Shown here one piece after another: positions 1 to 6,866 of a DNA stretch of 8,731 nt; within the stretch, counting starts at the first letter, position 1, and every line of letters begins with the position of its first letter. A program made the translations under genes and the position numbers. The notes under the pieces were generated by a model. It saw nothing but the letters and a program-made list of their open reading frames with translations. It was not told the DNA's origin and did no database searches. The DNA is from Vicinamibacteria bacterium (lineage in GTDB: Bacteria > Acidobacteriota > Vicinamibacteria > Fen-336 > JAGNNV01). Location of the stretch: the NCBI GenBank assembly GCA_016650185.1, contig JAENWE010000124.1, positions 1-8,731 on the forward strand, in the 5' to 3' direction.

Positions 1-1359
1 CTCAGCCATGGGCAGTTCGTAGGTGATCATCACGCGGGTGGGCGTGATGTAACCCATGTTCTTCTGGATGCCGCGCTTGTCCTGACAGAGCTGGAGGATG
101 GCGCCCACGAACTCGGGGGCGGTCAGAATCGTGGCCGTGATGACCGGCTCTTCGATAGCTTCGATCCGCCCGGGGTCAGGCAGCCGCGCGGGCGAATCGA
201 CATCGATGATGTCCCCGTTCGTCATCATGACGCGGTACTTGACCGAAGGTGCCGTGACGATCAGCTCCAGGCCGAACTCTCGTTCCAGCCGCTCCTCGAC
301 AATCTCCATGTGAAGGAGGCCGAGGAAGCCGCAGCGGAAACCGAATCCGAGAGCGGCCGAGGTTTCCGGCTCATAGTTGAAGGAAGCGTCGTTCAGACGC
401 AGTTTTTCCATGGCCTCGCGAAGTTCGCCGTACTTGTTCGACTCGATCGGGTAGAGGCCCGCGAACACCATGGGCTTCACGTCCTTGAACCCCGGCAGCG
501 CCTCGGGCGCTGGATTCCGGTCGTCCGTCATGGTGTCGCCGATCTTGGTGTCGGCGAGTCTCTTCACCCCCGCGACCACGAAACCGACTTCCCCGGCGGA
601 GAGTGAATCGACCGGCGTCGGCTTCGGGGTGAAAACGCCCAGGCCCTCTACTTCGTGGCTTCCTTCCGAAGCCATCAGCCGGATCTTCATGCCCGGCTTC
701 AGTTCGCCGTCGACGACATGGACCAGGATGACCACGCCGCGATACTGATCGAACCACGAGTCGAAGATCAGGCACCGTAGCGGTCCGTCGGGGTTCCCCT
801 TGGGAGCGGGAATGCGGGCGACGATGGCTTCGAGAATCTCGGGGATGCCGATGCCCTGTTTGGCCGACGCGAGAATGGCGCCCGAGGCGTCGATTCCGAT
901 GACGCTTTCGATCTGTTCTTTCGCGCGTTCGGGCTCGGCCGAGGGAAGATCGACTTTGTTGATGACGGGGATGATCTCGAGATGGTTCTCCACCGCGAGG
1001 TGGGCGTTCGCGAGGGTCTGAGCCTCAACGCCCTGGCTGGCGTCGACCACCAGTAGAGCGCCCTGACAGGCGGCCAGCGACCGGCTCACTTCGTAGCTGA
1101 AGTCGACATGTCCAGGCGTGTCGATCAGATTGAGGACGTAGTCCTTCCCGTCCCGGGCCTTGTAGTTGAGTCGCACCGAGTGCTGCTTGATGGTGATGCC
1201 GCGTTCCTTCTCGAGATCCATGGCGTCGAGGAACTGGGCGCTCATTTCGCGGGCGGTGAGGGCTCCGGTCGCCTCCATCAGACGGTCGGAGAGCGTGGTC
1301 TTTCCGTGATCGATGTGGGCGATGATCGAGAAGTTGCGGATCTGTGAAAGTTCGGTCAC
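1..1359 (-). CDS. lepA: Elongation factor 4 (LepA), 3' end cut by window edge
   Basis: Ribosome-associated translational GTPase that acts on stalled or mistranslocated ribosomes and during ribosome biogenesis (family knowledge). I translated 453 codons without a stop from GTG 1357-1359 to the left edge. The G-domain motifs are complete and in order: P-loop AHIDHGKT (residues 14-21), switch I RGIT (53-56), DTPGH (80-84), NKVD (134-137) and SAK (165-167). Domain II follows (about 190-280), then the EF-G-like region with the LepA signature GFGFRCGFLGLLHMEI (338-353). LepA is usually near 600 residues, so about 145 C-terminal residues, including the LepA-specific end domain, lie outside the window. 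The GTG start is chosen because it puts QIRNFSIIAHIDHGK at the normal distance from the N-terminus. A weak AGGT lies 4 nt upstream, and no other start codon lies between it and the upstream stop. It is 51 nt downstream of the ROK kinase and probably co-transcribed. The P-loop reads GKTT where many LepA proteins have GKST, a conservative change. Confidence 0.97.
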   Translation of the reverse strand, partial: MTELSQIRNFSIIAHIDHGKTTLSDRLMEATGALTAREMSAQFLDAMDLEKERGITIKQHSVRLNYKARDGKDYVLNLIDTPGHVDFSYEVSRSLAACQGALLVVDASQGVEAQTLANAHLAVENHLEIIPVINKVDLPSAEPERAKEQIESVIGIDASGAILASAKQGIGIPEILEAIVARIPAPKGNPDGPLRCLIFDSWFDQYRGVVILVHVVDGELKPGMKIRLMASEGSHEVEGLGVFTPKPTPVDSLSAGEVGFVVAGVKRLADTKIGDTMTDDRNPAPEALPGFKDVKPMVFAGLYPIESNKYGELREAMEKLRLNDASFNYEPETSAALGFGFRCGFLGLLHMEIVEERLEREFGLELIVTAPSVKYRVMMTNGDIIDVDSPARLPDPGRIEAIEEPVITATILTAPEFVGAILQLCQDKRGIQKNMGYITPTRVMITYELPMAE

Positions 1360-1410
1360 GTCTACCTGAGGTGAAGAGAAGAATCGAATGAGAGGGCCGG
1401 TGACAGGATG

Positions 1411-2334
1411 TCAGCGCGCGCGCTGCATCGCCGTCGCCGCCGCCCCGATCGCACCCGCCTGGTGGCCGAGTTCGGCCGCGACAAAGGAGGCGCGGCCAAA
1501 GATTTCGCCGAACGTCCGGGCCCGGGCCGCCCCCATTATCCGCGGAATCAGCAGATCGGCGCTACGGGCGAGGCCGCCGCCGATGACGATTCGCTCGAGG
1601 TCGAGGATCTGAAGGGCCATGGCGCAGGCCCGACCAAGGGCCGACCCTGCTCGGTCGATGAGATTCAAGGCGAAGTAATCGCCCGCCCGTGCGGCCTCGA
1701 ATATGGCGGCCGCGTCGAGCGGATCGGCCTTCTCGAGCGAGCTGTGCACGCCGGACCCAAGAGCCGCGCGGGCTCGTCCCACCAGGTAGTAAGCACCGCA
1801 CTCGGTTTCCAGGCATCCATGCTTGCCGCAGGCGCAGGCATCGCCCTGGGGCTCGACGGGCACGTGCCCGATCTCTCCCGCGAACCCTGAAGCGCCTTCG
1901 TAGGGCTCGCCGTTCAGGACCAGGCCCCCGCCCACTCCGGTGCCGGCGGTTATCAAGAGGACATGCGAGAGACCGCGCGCGGCGCCGTAGCGAACCTCGG
2001 CGAAGGCGGCAGCGGTGGCGTCATTCATGACGCTCACCGGGATCTGAAGGGCCGCCTCAAAGCGGGGCTTGGCATCGACGTTGCGAAGCGAAGGCAGGTG
2101 CGGCGATGCGGTCAGCCGCCCGGTGGCCTTGTCGACCAGTCCCGCTACCGCGACTCCGGCGGCTTTCGCTTCCGACGTCGGATCGAGTTCGCGCCTTAGG
2201 TCCGCAAGCTGCAGGCACAGCGCCTCGAGTGACTCATGGCGAACCGCGGCTTCGCCATGGCCCACCACCGCAAGATCCCTAAGGGCGACCGCCTTGATAA
2301 AGGTGCCGCCGATGTCGAAGCCGAGGGTGAGCAT
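1411..2334 (-). CDS. ROK-family sugar kinase (glucokinase-like)
   Basis: Predicted cytoplasmic ATP-dependent kinase of a hexose or amino-hexose, feeding glycolysis or amino-sugar metabolism. The 307-residue length is typical of ROK kinases without a DNA-binding domain. Visible motifs are the N-terminal phosphate-binding DIGGT (7-11), the catalytic Asp in VMNDATAAAF (D105), the second phosphate loop TAGTGVGGG (129-137), the sugar-binding EIGH (154-157) and the ROK zinc site CACGKHGCLE (167-176), with H157, C167, C169 and C174 as ligands. A late IGGGL (251-255) belongs to the adenosine region. There is no winged-helix N-terminus, so it is an enzyme rather than a NagC/XylR-type repressor. The substrate cannot be told from sequence; glucose is the default guess, and N-acetylglucosamine, N-acetylmannosamine or fructose are alternatives. 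ATG 2334 places DIGGT at the standard position, but no Shine-Dalgarno is visible in front of it. It is the first gene of a leftward unit with lepA and is divergent from the AAA+ ATPase. Confidence 0.93.
   Translation of the reverse strand: MLTLGFDIGGTFIKAVALRDLAVVGHGEAAVRHESLEALCLQLADLRRELDPTSEAKAAGVAVAGLVDKATGRLTASPHLPSLRNVDAKPRFEAALQIPVSVMNDATAAAFAEVRYGAARGLSHVLLITAGTGVGGGLVLNGEPYEGASGFAGEIGHVPVEPQGDACACGKHGCLETECGAYYLVGRARAALGSGVHSSLEKADPLDAAAIFEAARAGDYFALNLIDRAGSALGRACAMALQILDLERIVIGGGLARSADLLIPRIMGAARARTFGEIFGRASFVAAELGHQAGAIGAAATAMQRAR
1412..1425. repeat. 14-bp GC-alternating perfect palindrome at the ROK stop codon
   Basis: The sequence CAGCGCGCGCGCTG is its own reverse complement and alternates C and G through its centre. 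It covers the last four sense codons and part of the stop codon of the ROK kinase gene. It could form a short hairpin or a non-B helix. It may equally be chance in a GC-rich gene ending in Arg-Ala-Arg codons. No T-tract follows it in the direction of transcription, so it is not an intrinsic terminator. Confidence 0.5.
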
Positions 2335-2410
2335 GGAAGGGGGTCACGTGGCCGGAGCGCTGCCGGACGACCCTCGAATGCTATCAACGCACGCGGCTTC
2401 GGGGCGGCGG

Positions 2411-2447
2411 GACCCGCGTTGTCGGCCGCTGGATCCCGCAGCGGGTC
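2411..2447 (+). repeat. Two mutually exclusive stem-loops in the ATPase gene leader
   Basis: Inner hairpin: CCGCTG (2426-2431) pairs with CAGCGG (2439-2444) across a 7-nt loop. Outer pairing: GACCCGC (2411-2417) pairs with GCGGGTC (2441-2447). The two right arms overlap at 2441-2444, so only one structure can form at a time. The element ends 41 nt before the GTG start. It could act in transcript control, or be chance in GC-rich DNA. No U-tract follows. Confidence 0.35.
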
Positions 2448-2477
2448 TCGGTCTCCAAGGGCTTGAACGGGTCGGGC

Positions 2478-2482
2478 GAGGG
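2478..2482 (+). promoter_or_regulatory. Ribosome binding site that decides the ATPase start
   Basis: GAGGG lies 6 nt before GTG 2489 but 18 nt before the in-frame ATG at 2501. It therefore favours the GTG, even though the ATG would give an N-terminus equally acceptable for the family. Confidence 0.6.
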
Positions 2483-2488
2483 ATAATC

Positions 2489-3958
2489 GTGAACGAACTC
2501 ATGACCACACTCCACGATCTCAAGAAACAGGGCTTCAAAGGCGGCGCGTCGGTTAAGGATGAGATGCGACGCAATCTCCTCACCAAGCTCCGCGACCAGG
2601 AGCCCCTCTTCCCCGGAATCGTTGGCTACGACGAGAGCGTCATCCCGGAAGTCGTGAACGCCGTCCTGTCGAAACACCACATGATCCTGCTCGGACTGCG
2701 CGGCCAGGCGAAAACCCGACTGATCCGCCAGCTCGTCTCGCTGCTCGACGAGCGCATGGCGGTGGTGAAGGGCTGTGAGATCCGCTGTGATCCGTTTGCT
2801 CCGCTGTGCAGCGCCTGCAAAGACAAGCTCGCCGCGCACGGTGACCAGATCGAGGTCGATTGGATTCACCGCGACGAGCGATACGTCGAGAAGCTCGCCA
2901 CCCCGGATGTCACCATCGCCGACATGCTGGGGGATCTCGACCCCATCAAGGCGGCCAAAAGCGGACATATCCTCTCGAGCGAGGGCGCCATTCATTACGG
3001 CCTGCTGCCGCGGTCGAATCGGGGCATCTTCGCCATCAACGAGCTTCCCGATCTCGCACCCCGCATCCAGGTTGGACTCTTCAACATCCTTCAGGAAGGC
3101 GACATCCAGATCAAGGGCTTCCCGGTTCGGCTGCGCCTGGATGTGGCGATGGTCTTCACCGCCAACCCCGAGGACTACACCGCGCGGGGCAAGATCGTGA
3201 CCCCGCTCAAGGACCGCATCGGCAGCGAGATTCGCACCCACTATCCGGAGACCATCGCTCTCTCCTCTTTGATCACGGAGAGCGAAGCCTTTGCCCAAAG
3301 GAGTCTGCCCGTTTTCGTGCCCGGCTTCGTGCGCCATACCGTGGAGGCGGTGGCCTTCGCGGCACGCCGGGATCGCCGAGTGGACAAGAAGAGCGGCGTC
3401 TCACAACGTCTCGCCATCAGCGTGCTCGAAAACGCCATCTCATCGGCGGAACAGCGGGCCCTGGCCTACGAGGAAACCGAGATCGTGCCCCGCATCGCGG
3501 ATATCTACGTGGCCCTTCCCGCGGTGACGGGCAAGATCGAACTCGAGTACGAGGGCGAGATGGCGGGTGGCGCCGTGGTGGCTCGCGATCTGGTGCGCGA
3601 GGGCCTGAAAGAGGTGTTCGCCAACGAATTCGGCGGGGCCAACATGCGCGGTTTGATCGACTTCTTCGAGCAGGGCGGCGAGATCGGCGTTTCGGACGAC
3701 CGGAGCGCGTTGGACTTGCTGGCCACGCTGTCGAAGGTGCCCGGTCTGCTTGCGCAGGCCGGCCGCATTCTTCCGGAGCGGAGCGACGCGCCCACCCGCG
3801 CCGCCGCGGCCGAGTTCATTCTCGAGGGCCTCTTCGCCCAGAAGAAGATCGGACGATCGGATGAGGGGACCTATATCGCGGTCGAACGCAAGAGCGAGGA
3901 AGGCCCCGATCTCGACCGGCTGGAGCGCCTGGCCCGCCTGAAGCGCCAGGTGAACTAA
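2489..3958 (+). CDS. MoxR / magnesium-chelatase-like AAA+ ATPase
   Basis: Predicted cytoplasmic AAA+ ATPase of the MoxR/ChlI group, whose members remodel or load cofactors into partner proteins together with a VWA protein. The VWA partner is the next gene, 14 nt downstream. From GTG 2489 the protein has 489 residues. The N-terminal helical part (1-60) carries SVKDEMRRNLLTKL. Walker A is GLRGQAKT (69-76), with Ala where the final Gly is usual. A cysteine cluster C96, C100, C107 and C110 follows directly, a plausible zinc site. Walker B is GIFAINELPDL (179-189), with Asn184-Glu185 instead of Asp-Glu. Sensor 1 is FTANPEDY (223-230). An arginine-finger candidate is R243 in LKDRIGSEI. Sensor 2 is likely R307 in SGVSQRLAI. 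A C-terminal helical region (about 330-489) lacks motifs I recognise. The open frame continues upstream of 2489 through the ROK gene region, but this is antisense shadow. The call to the superfamily is firm; the substrate is unknown, and chlorophyll or gas-vesicle roles are not supported by neighbours. Confidence 0.93.
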   Translation: MNELMTTLHDLKKQGFKGGASVKDEMRRNLLTKLRDQEPLFPGIVGYDESVIPEVVNAVLSKHHMILLGLRGQAKTRLIRQLVSLLDERMAVVKGCEIRCDPFAPLCSACKDKLAAHGDQIEVDWIHRDERYVEKLATPDVTIADMLGDLDPIKAAKSGHILSSEGAIHYGLLPRSNRGIFAINELPDLAPRIQVGLFNILQEGDIQIKGFPVRLRLDVAMVFTANPEDYTARGKIVTPLKDRIGSEIRTHYPETIALSSLITESEAFAQRSLPVFVPGFVRHTVEAVAFAARRDRRVDKKSGVSQRLAISVLENAISSAEQRALAYEETEIVPRIADIYVALPAVTGKIELEYEGEMAGGAVVARDLVREGLKEVFANEFGGANMRGLIDFFEQGGEIGVSDDRSALDLLATLSKVPGLLAQAGRILPERSDAPTRAAAAEFILEGLFAQKKIGRSDEGTYIAVERKSEEGPDLDRLERLARLKRQVN

Positions 3959-3972
3959 GGGTTTTTTGGGCG

Positions 3973-5214
3973 ATGCCCCGCTTCACTTATCACAAGCATC
4001 GACCGAACCTCTGGGAGGACCTCGACCTCTCGGATCTCGTGAATGCCATGTCCGAGTTTCTGCTCGGAAGCGGCTTTGGCGAGCCGGCGGACGGCGAGTC
4101 GCAGACCTCCCGGGAGGATCTGAAGGACGCCATCATCAATGCTCTGATGACAAGCAATCTGCTTCCCGATGAGGATCTGCAGAAACTCTTCTCGAATGAG
4201 GATACGCTGAACGAGTTCCTCGAGAAGATCATCGAACGCCTGATGAACGAGGGCTTCATCCAGACCGCCCAGAACGGCACGGGGTCGATGGAAGACAGTG
4301 ACGACCAGGGCGAGGCCGGCGGCACCGGCGCGCCGGTGCGATTCGAGTTGTCGGAAAAGGGCACCGACTTCCTCGGATATCGCGCGTTGCGGGAGCTGAT
4401 GGGGGCCCTGGGACGGTCTTCGTTCGGATCGCACGACACCCACGACCTGGCCACCGGTGTCGACGCCAGCGGTCCGTCGAAGCCCTACGAGTTCGGGGAC
4501 ACTTTGAATCTCGACGTCAGCGAGACCCTTCTCAACACCATCCGAAGAACGAAGACTCTGGAGGTCACGGAGGATCACGGCCTCGACGTGGGCTACGAAG
4601 ACCTCGTGGTGCGACAAACCGAGTATCGGTCTTCCTGCGCCACCGTGGTGATGCTCGACTGTTCACACTCGATGATCCTGTACGGGGAGGACCGCTTCAC
4701 CCCCGCGAAGAAAGTGGCGCTGGCCCTTTCGCATCTGCTCCGGACCCAGTTCCCCGGCGATTCGCTGCGCGTGGTCCTCTTCCACGACTCCGCGGAAGAG
4801 ATTCCCCTCTCGATGCTCGGACGGGTGAAGGTGGGTCCGCACTACACGAATACCCGCGAAGGCCTGCGAGTGGCCCAGCGAATCCTGGCCCGCGAGAGCA
4901 AGGACATGAAGCAGATCGTGATGATCACCGACGGCAAGCCGACCGCCCTCACCCTCGACGACGGACGGATCTATCGCAACCCCTTCGGGATGGATCCCAA
5001 GGTCATCGGCCTCACCCTCAAGGAAGTCATCAACTGCCGGCGTCAGAACATCATGATCAACACATTCATGCTGGCGAGAGACTATGAGCTCGTGGCTTTC
5101 GTGGCCAAGGTCTCCGAGCTGACCCGGGGTAAGGCCTACTTCACGAGCCCCTACGATCTGGGCGAGGCCGTGCTCATGGATTTCCTGCGCAAGAAGCGCA
5201 CGGTCGGGCACTGA
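3973..5214 (+). CDS. VWA-domain protein, partner of the AAA+ ATPase
   Basis: A 413-residue soluble protein with a C-terminal von Willebrand A domain (about 222-405). The metal-binding MIDAS motif is intact: DCSHS (229-233), a Thr in HYTNTREG (T292 or T294) and ITDG (D320). It can therefore bind Mg2+ or Mn2+ and a protein ligand. The N-terminal half (1-210) is mostly charged and helical, with an acidic, glycine-rich linker at about 105-120; no signal peptide or membrane segment is visible. The C-terminal VWA arrangement and the preceding AAA+ gene recall ViaA/RavA, CbbO/CbbQ and CoxE/CoxD pairs (family knowledge). I infer it delivers or recognises the ATPase substrate. The start ATG 3973 is preceded by TAAGGG (3956-3961), which overlaps the ATPase stop codon at 11-nt spacing and suggests coupled translation. 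It runs into the next open frame without a gap. Confidence 0.92.
   Translation: MPRFTYHKHRPNLWEDLDLSDLVNAMSEFLLGSGFGEPADGESQTSREDLKDAIINALMTSNLLPDEDLQKLFSNEDTLNEFLEKIIERLMNEGFIQTAQNGTGSMEDSDDQGEAGGTGAPVRFELSEKGTDFLGYRALRELMGALGRSSFGSHDTHDLATGVDASGPSKPYEFGDTLNLDVSETLLNTIRRTKTLEVTEDHGLDVGYEDLVVRQTEYRSSCATVVMLDCSHSMILYGEDRFTPAKKVALALSHLLRTQFPGDSLRVVLFHDSAEEIPLSMLGRVKVGPHYTNTREGLRVAQRILARESKDMKQIVMITDGKPTALTLDDGRIYRNPFGMDPKVIGLTLKEVINCRRQNIMINTFMLARDYELVAFVAKVSELTRGKAYFTSPYDLGEAVLMDFLRKKRTVGH
4322..4339. repeat. 18-bp perfect palindrome inside the VWA gene
   Basis: GCACCGGCGCGCCGGTGC reads identically on both strands, with 9 matching bases per arm and no spacer. It lies in the part of the VWA gene coding for the linker GTGAPV (residues 117-122), a region free to tolerate sequence constraint. 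It contains the 8-bp palindrome GGCGCGCC. It may be a protein-binding site, an RNA hairpin, or a coincidence of Gly/Ala/Pro codons. Confidence 0.6.
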
Positions 5215-5384
5215 TCCAAGCTCACCTTCAGGCCAGTCCTCTGACCTCCCGGCTTCTCAAGGACGCGGCGGGTTTCCTGCTGGCTTGCCTGATCGGGGCC
5301 GCCTTCGTCCAGTGCCACCGCCAGGCCCACTTCGATCCGCACATTGTCTGGGACGGCTTCACCCTTCCCGGTTTCGATGCCCAC
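5214..5384 (+). other. In-frame N-terminal extension of the membrane protein without ATG/GTG/TTG
   Basis: These 57 codons are open and in frame with the downstream membrane-protein gene. They translate to a typical membrane N-terminus: SRLLKDAAG, then a hydrophobic helix FLLACLIGAAFVQC, then a loop HFDPHIVWDG and GFDAH. The frame stays open back to a TGA at 5085-5087. Every codon from 5088 to 5384 was checked, and none is ATG, GTG or TTG. The best candidate is CTG 5241, with a weak CAGG (5229-5232) 8 nt upstream; it would give a protein of 533 residues beginning 26 nt after the VWA stop. CTG 5211, overlapping the VWA stop, is an alternative. A sequence error that destroyed a normal start is also possible. 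Confidence 0.6.
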
Positions 5385-6842
5385 GTGTACGTGGCCATGG
5401 CCGAAGAGCCGCGCGTCTTCACCGTCAGTCCCTGGGGATACCGGATCCTTCTCCCCGGCCTGATCGGTTCTTTCTTTCCGCCTCGACTGATCGCGCCCGG
5501 TTTCGAGTGGATGGCCCGAGGCTCGTTGATCGCGGCCAGCGGCCTGCTCTTTGTCTACTTGAGAGTTCGCGGGGCCAGACGGCGCGCCGCGATTCTGGCC
5601 GCGGCCGCGGTCCTGGCAACACCTCCCGTGAGCGCCGTGTTCGCGAACCCTTTCCTGGTCGAGCCTTTCGCCCTGGCCCTGCTTCTTTTCGCCCTCATCG
5701 CGATCGAGGGTGGCGCGACCCCGTGGGTGGTCGCCTTGTCTCTGGCGGCCCTGTCGTTGTCGAAGGAGATCTGGGTGCTGCTCCTCCCTGTGATTTTTCT
5801 GAGGGAGGCTCCCGAGGGGGCGAAGGCCGCGGGACTGCGCACTCTTGGCATGGCCGGTCCGGCCATCTGGATCGGTCTTCTCATGCGAGGGATGTGGATA
5901 CCCCAGGGTGGTTCGCAACGTCCAGGGACCGACTACCTCGCAACCCTTGGATCGATGGGATCCAGCGTCGCTGTCTTCGCTCCTCAGTTTCTGCTCGGCG
6001 GTCTCTCGATCGTCGCTCTTGTCGCCTTGTACCGCCCGGGAGCGCGCGACTATGCGCGGAGGCACGTCTTCACCATCGCGCCCCTGCTCGTATTGCCGCT
6101 CTTCGCCGCGGCCTACACCGGCGAGGGCGCGGCCACCAGTTTCTTCGCCGATGACGTCCGGCGGCTGCTCATCTACGTGCTGCCCTTCGTGGCGGCCTTG
6201 GCCGTGTTCCTCGACCCCGGGCATGACGACCAGACGGAGCAGCTTTGGGGCTCGCCCATCCTTCAGCGCCTGGCGATCGCCTTCACCGTCACTCTCATGC
6301 TCGTCCCGCTGGGTCTCGATCGCTATTCACGAATCGACCTGTCGACCTCGCGCGACGGGCCCTATGTGCTGGGCTTCGTCCGTGAGACTCTCAAGACCGG
6401 TCGAAAACTGTCTCGCGGAGAGACCGTCGTTTTCGATCCGACGCAGCGGAAATTCGCCTGGGGCGTATCGCCTCCAAACGAGCTGTCCAAACTGCGCTTC
6501 TTCCTGCGGAGCGGCTTCGGACCGCAGGCCCATTACGGCGTTGATGACATCAGGATGCGGGCCACGAGCGCCACGTTGATAGCGCCTGTCCTCGAAGCGC
6601 GTGCGCTCAACTTGACCCTCACCGTGGACGCTCGGGAGTCCGCCTGGATTACGGTGCTGGCCGCGGGCGAGCGCATCGGCGAGGTCTTGGTCGGACCTCA
6701 GGCGGTGAAGGCGACGTTCGAGATTCCGGCCACAAACCTGCGCCGAGGAGACAATCCGATCGAACTGCGGTGCGAGAAGGCGCCGACTGCTTTGCCCAGG
6801 CTCCTGGGCCTTGAACTCCGCCAGCCTCTCGCATCTCGGTAA
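5385..6842 (+). CDS. Multi-pass membrane protein, glycosyltransferase-C-like
   Basis: From the first conventional start, GTG 5385, the protein has 485 residues and about nine hydrophobic helices (roughly 44-60, 67-85, 91-108, 112-139, 155-172, 197-216, 228-246, 260-277 and 294-312). A C-terminal soluble part of about 170 residues looks beta-rich (e.g. LNLTLTVDARESAWITVLAA) and could be a jelly-roll-like domain. The opening YVAMAEEPRVFTVSPWGYRI resembles the first periplasmic loop of GT-C type membrane glycosyltransferases, in which an Asp just after helix 1 precedes a Tyr-x-x-Met-Ala and Pro-x-x-Tyr-Arg pattern. That Asp would be D5376-5378, in GFDAH, upstream of the GTG. This argues that GTG 5385 is internal and the true start lies near 5241. 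The substrate and pathway are unknown. It directly follows the VWA gene and may be in the same transcript. The downstream gene converges on it after 24 nt with no visible terminator. Confidence 0.8.
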   Translation: MYVAMAEEPRVFTVSPWGYRILLPGLIGSFFPPRLIAPGFEWMARGSLIAASGLLFVYLRVRGARRRAAILAAAAVLATPPVSAVFANPFLVEPFALALLLFALIAIEGGATPWVVALSLAALSLSKEIWVLLLPVIFLREAPEGAKAAGLRTLGMAGPAIWIGLLMRGMWIPQGGSQRPGTDYLATLGSMGSSVAVFAPQFLLGGLSIVALVALYRPGARDYARRHVFTIAPLLVLPLFAAAYTGEGAATSFFADDVRRLLIYVLPFVAALAVFLDPGHDDQTEQLWGSPILQRLAIAFTVTLMLVPLGLDRYSRIDLSTSRDGPYVLGFVRETLKTGRKLSRGETVVFDPTQRKFAWGVSPPNELSKLRFFLRSGFGPQAHYGVDDIRMRATSATLIAPVLEARALNLTLTVDARESAWITVLAAGERIGEVLVGPQAVKATFEIPATNLRRGDNPIELRCEKAPTALPRLLGLELRQPLASR

Positions 6843-6866
6843 TCAACCCAGGCACACGAGACACGG

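Larger units (their letters stand above)
2335..2488. other. Divergent intergenic region between ROK kinase and AAA+ ATPase genes
   Basis: A 154-nt spacer separates the two divergent start codons, so promoters for both units should lie here or overlap the gene ends. I see no convincing -35/-10 pair on either strand; GATAAT at 2482-2487 is only 13 nt from TTGAAC at 2463-2468, too close for a sigma-70 promoter. The clear contents are a pair of overlapping inverted repeats (2411-2447) and the ribosome binding site of the ATPase gene (2478-2482). Confidence 0.6.

Noticed and set aside
310..606. Plus-strand open frames across the lepA region
   Set aside because: The minus strand carries an uninterrupted lepA frame with every GTPase motif; the plus-strand frames are shadows.
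2463..2487. TTGAAC ... GATAAT as a sigma-70 promoter for the ATPase gene
   Set aside because: The spacing is only 13 nt, and the -10-like hexamer would sit on top of the ribosome binding region just before the start codon.
2069..2488. Upstream extension of the ATPase frame to ATG-like start 2069
   Set aside because: It overlaps the ROK kinase gene antisense, is Ser/Arg/Ala-rich without family resemblance, and a better ribosome binding site lies before GTG 2489.
2384..3337. 317-codon open frame on the minus strand opposite the ATPase gene
   Set aside because: It overlies the complete motif-bearing AAA+ frame and has the composition expected of an antisense shadow in GC-rich DNA, with no recognisable motif.
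2860..3864. 334-codon open frame on the plus strand in another frame of the ATPase gene
   Set aside because: Its translation is dominated by Arg, Gly, His and Pro, typical of a shifted frame; the ATPase frame has all the family motifs.
5151..6224. 357-codon open frame on the minus strand opposite the membrane protein gene
   Set aside because: It is low-complexity and Arg/Gly/Glu/Gln-rich, and mirrors the hydrophobic codons of the plus-strand gene. It is an antisense shadow.
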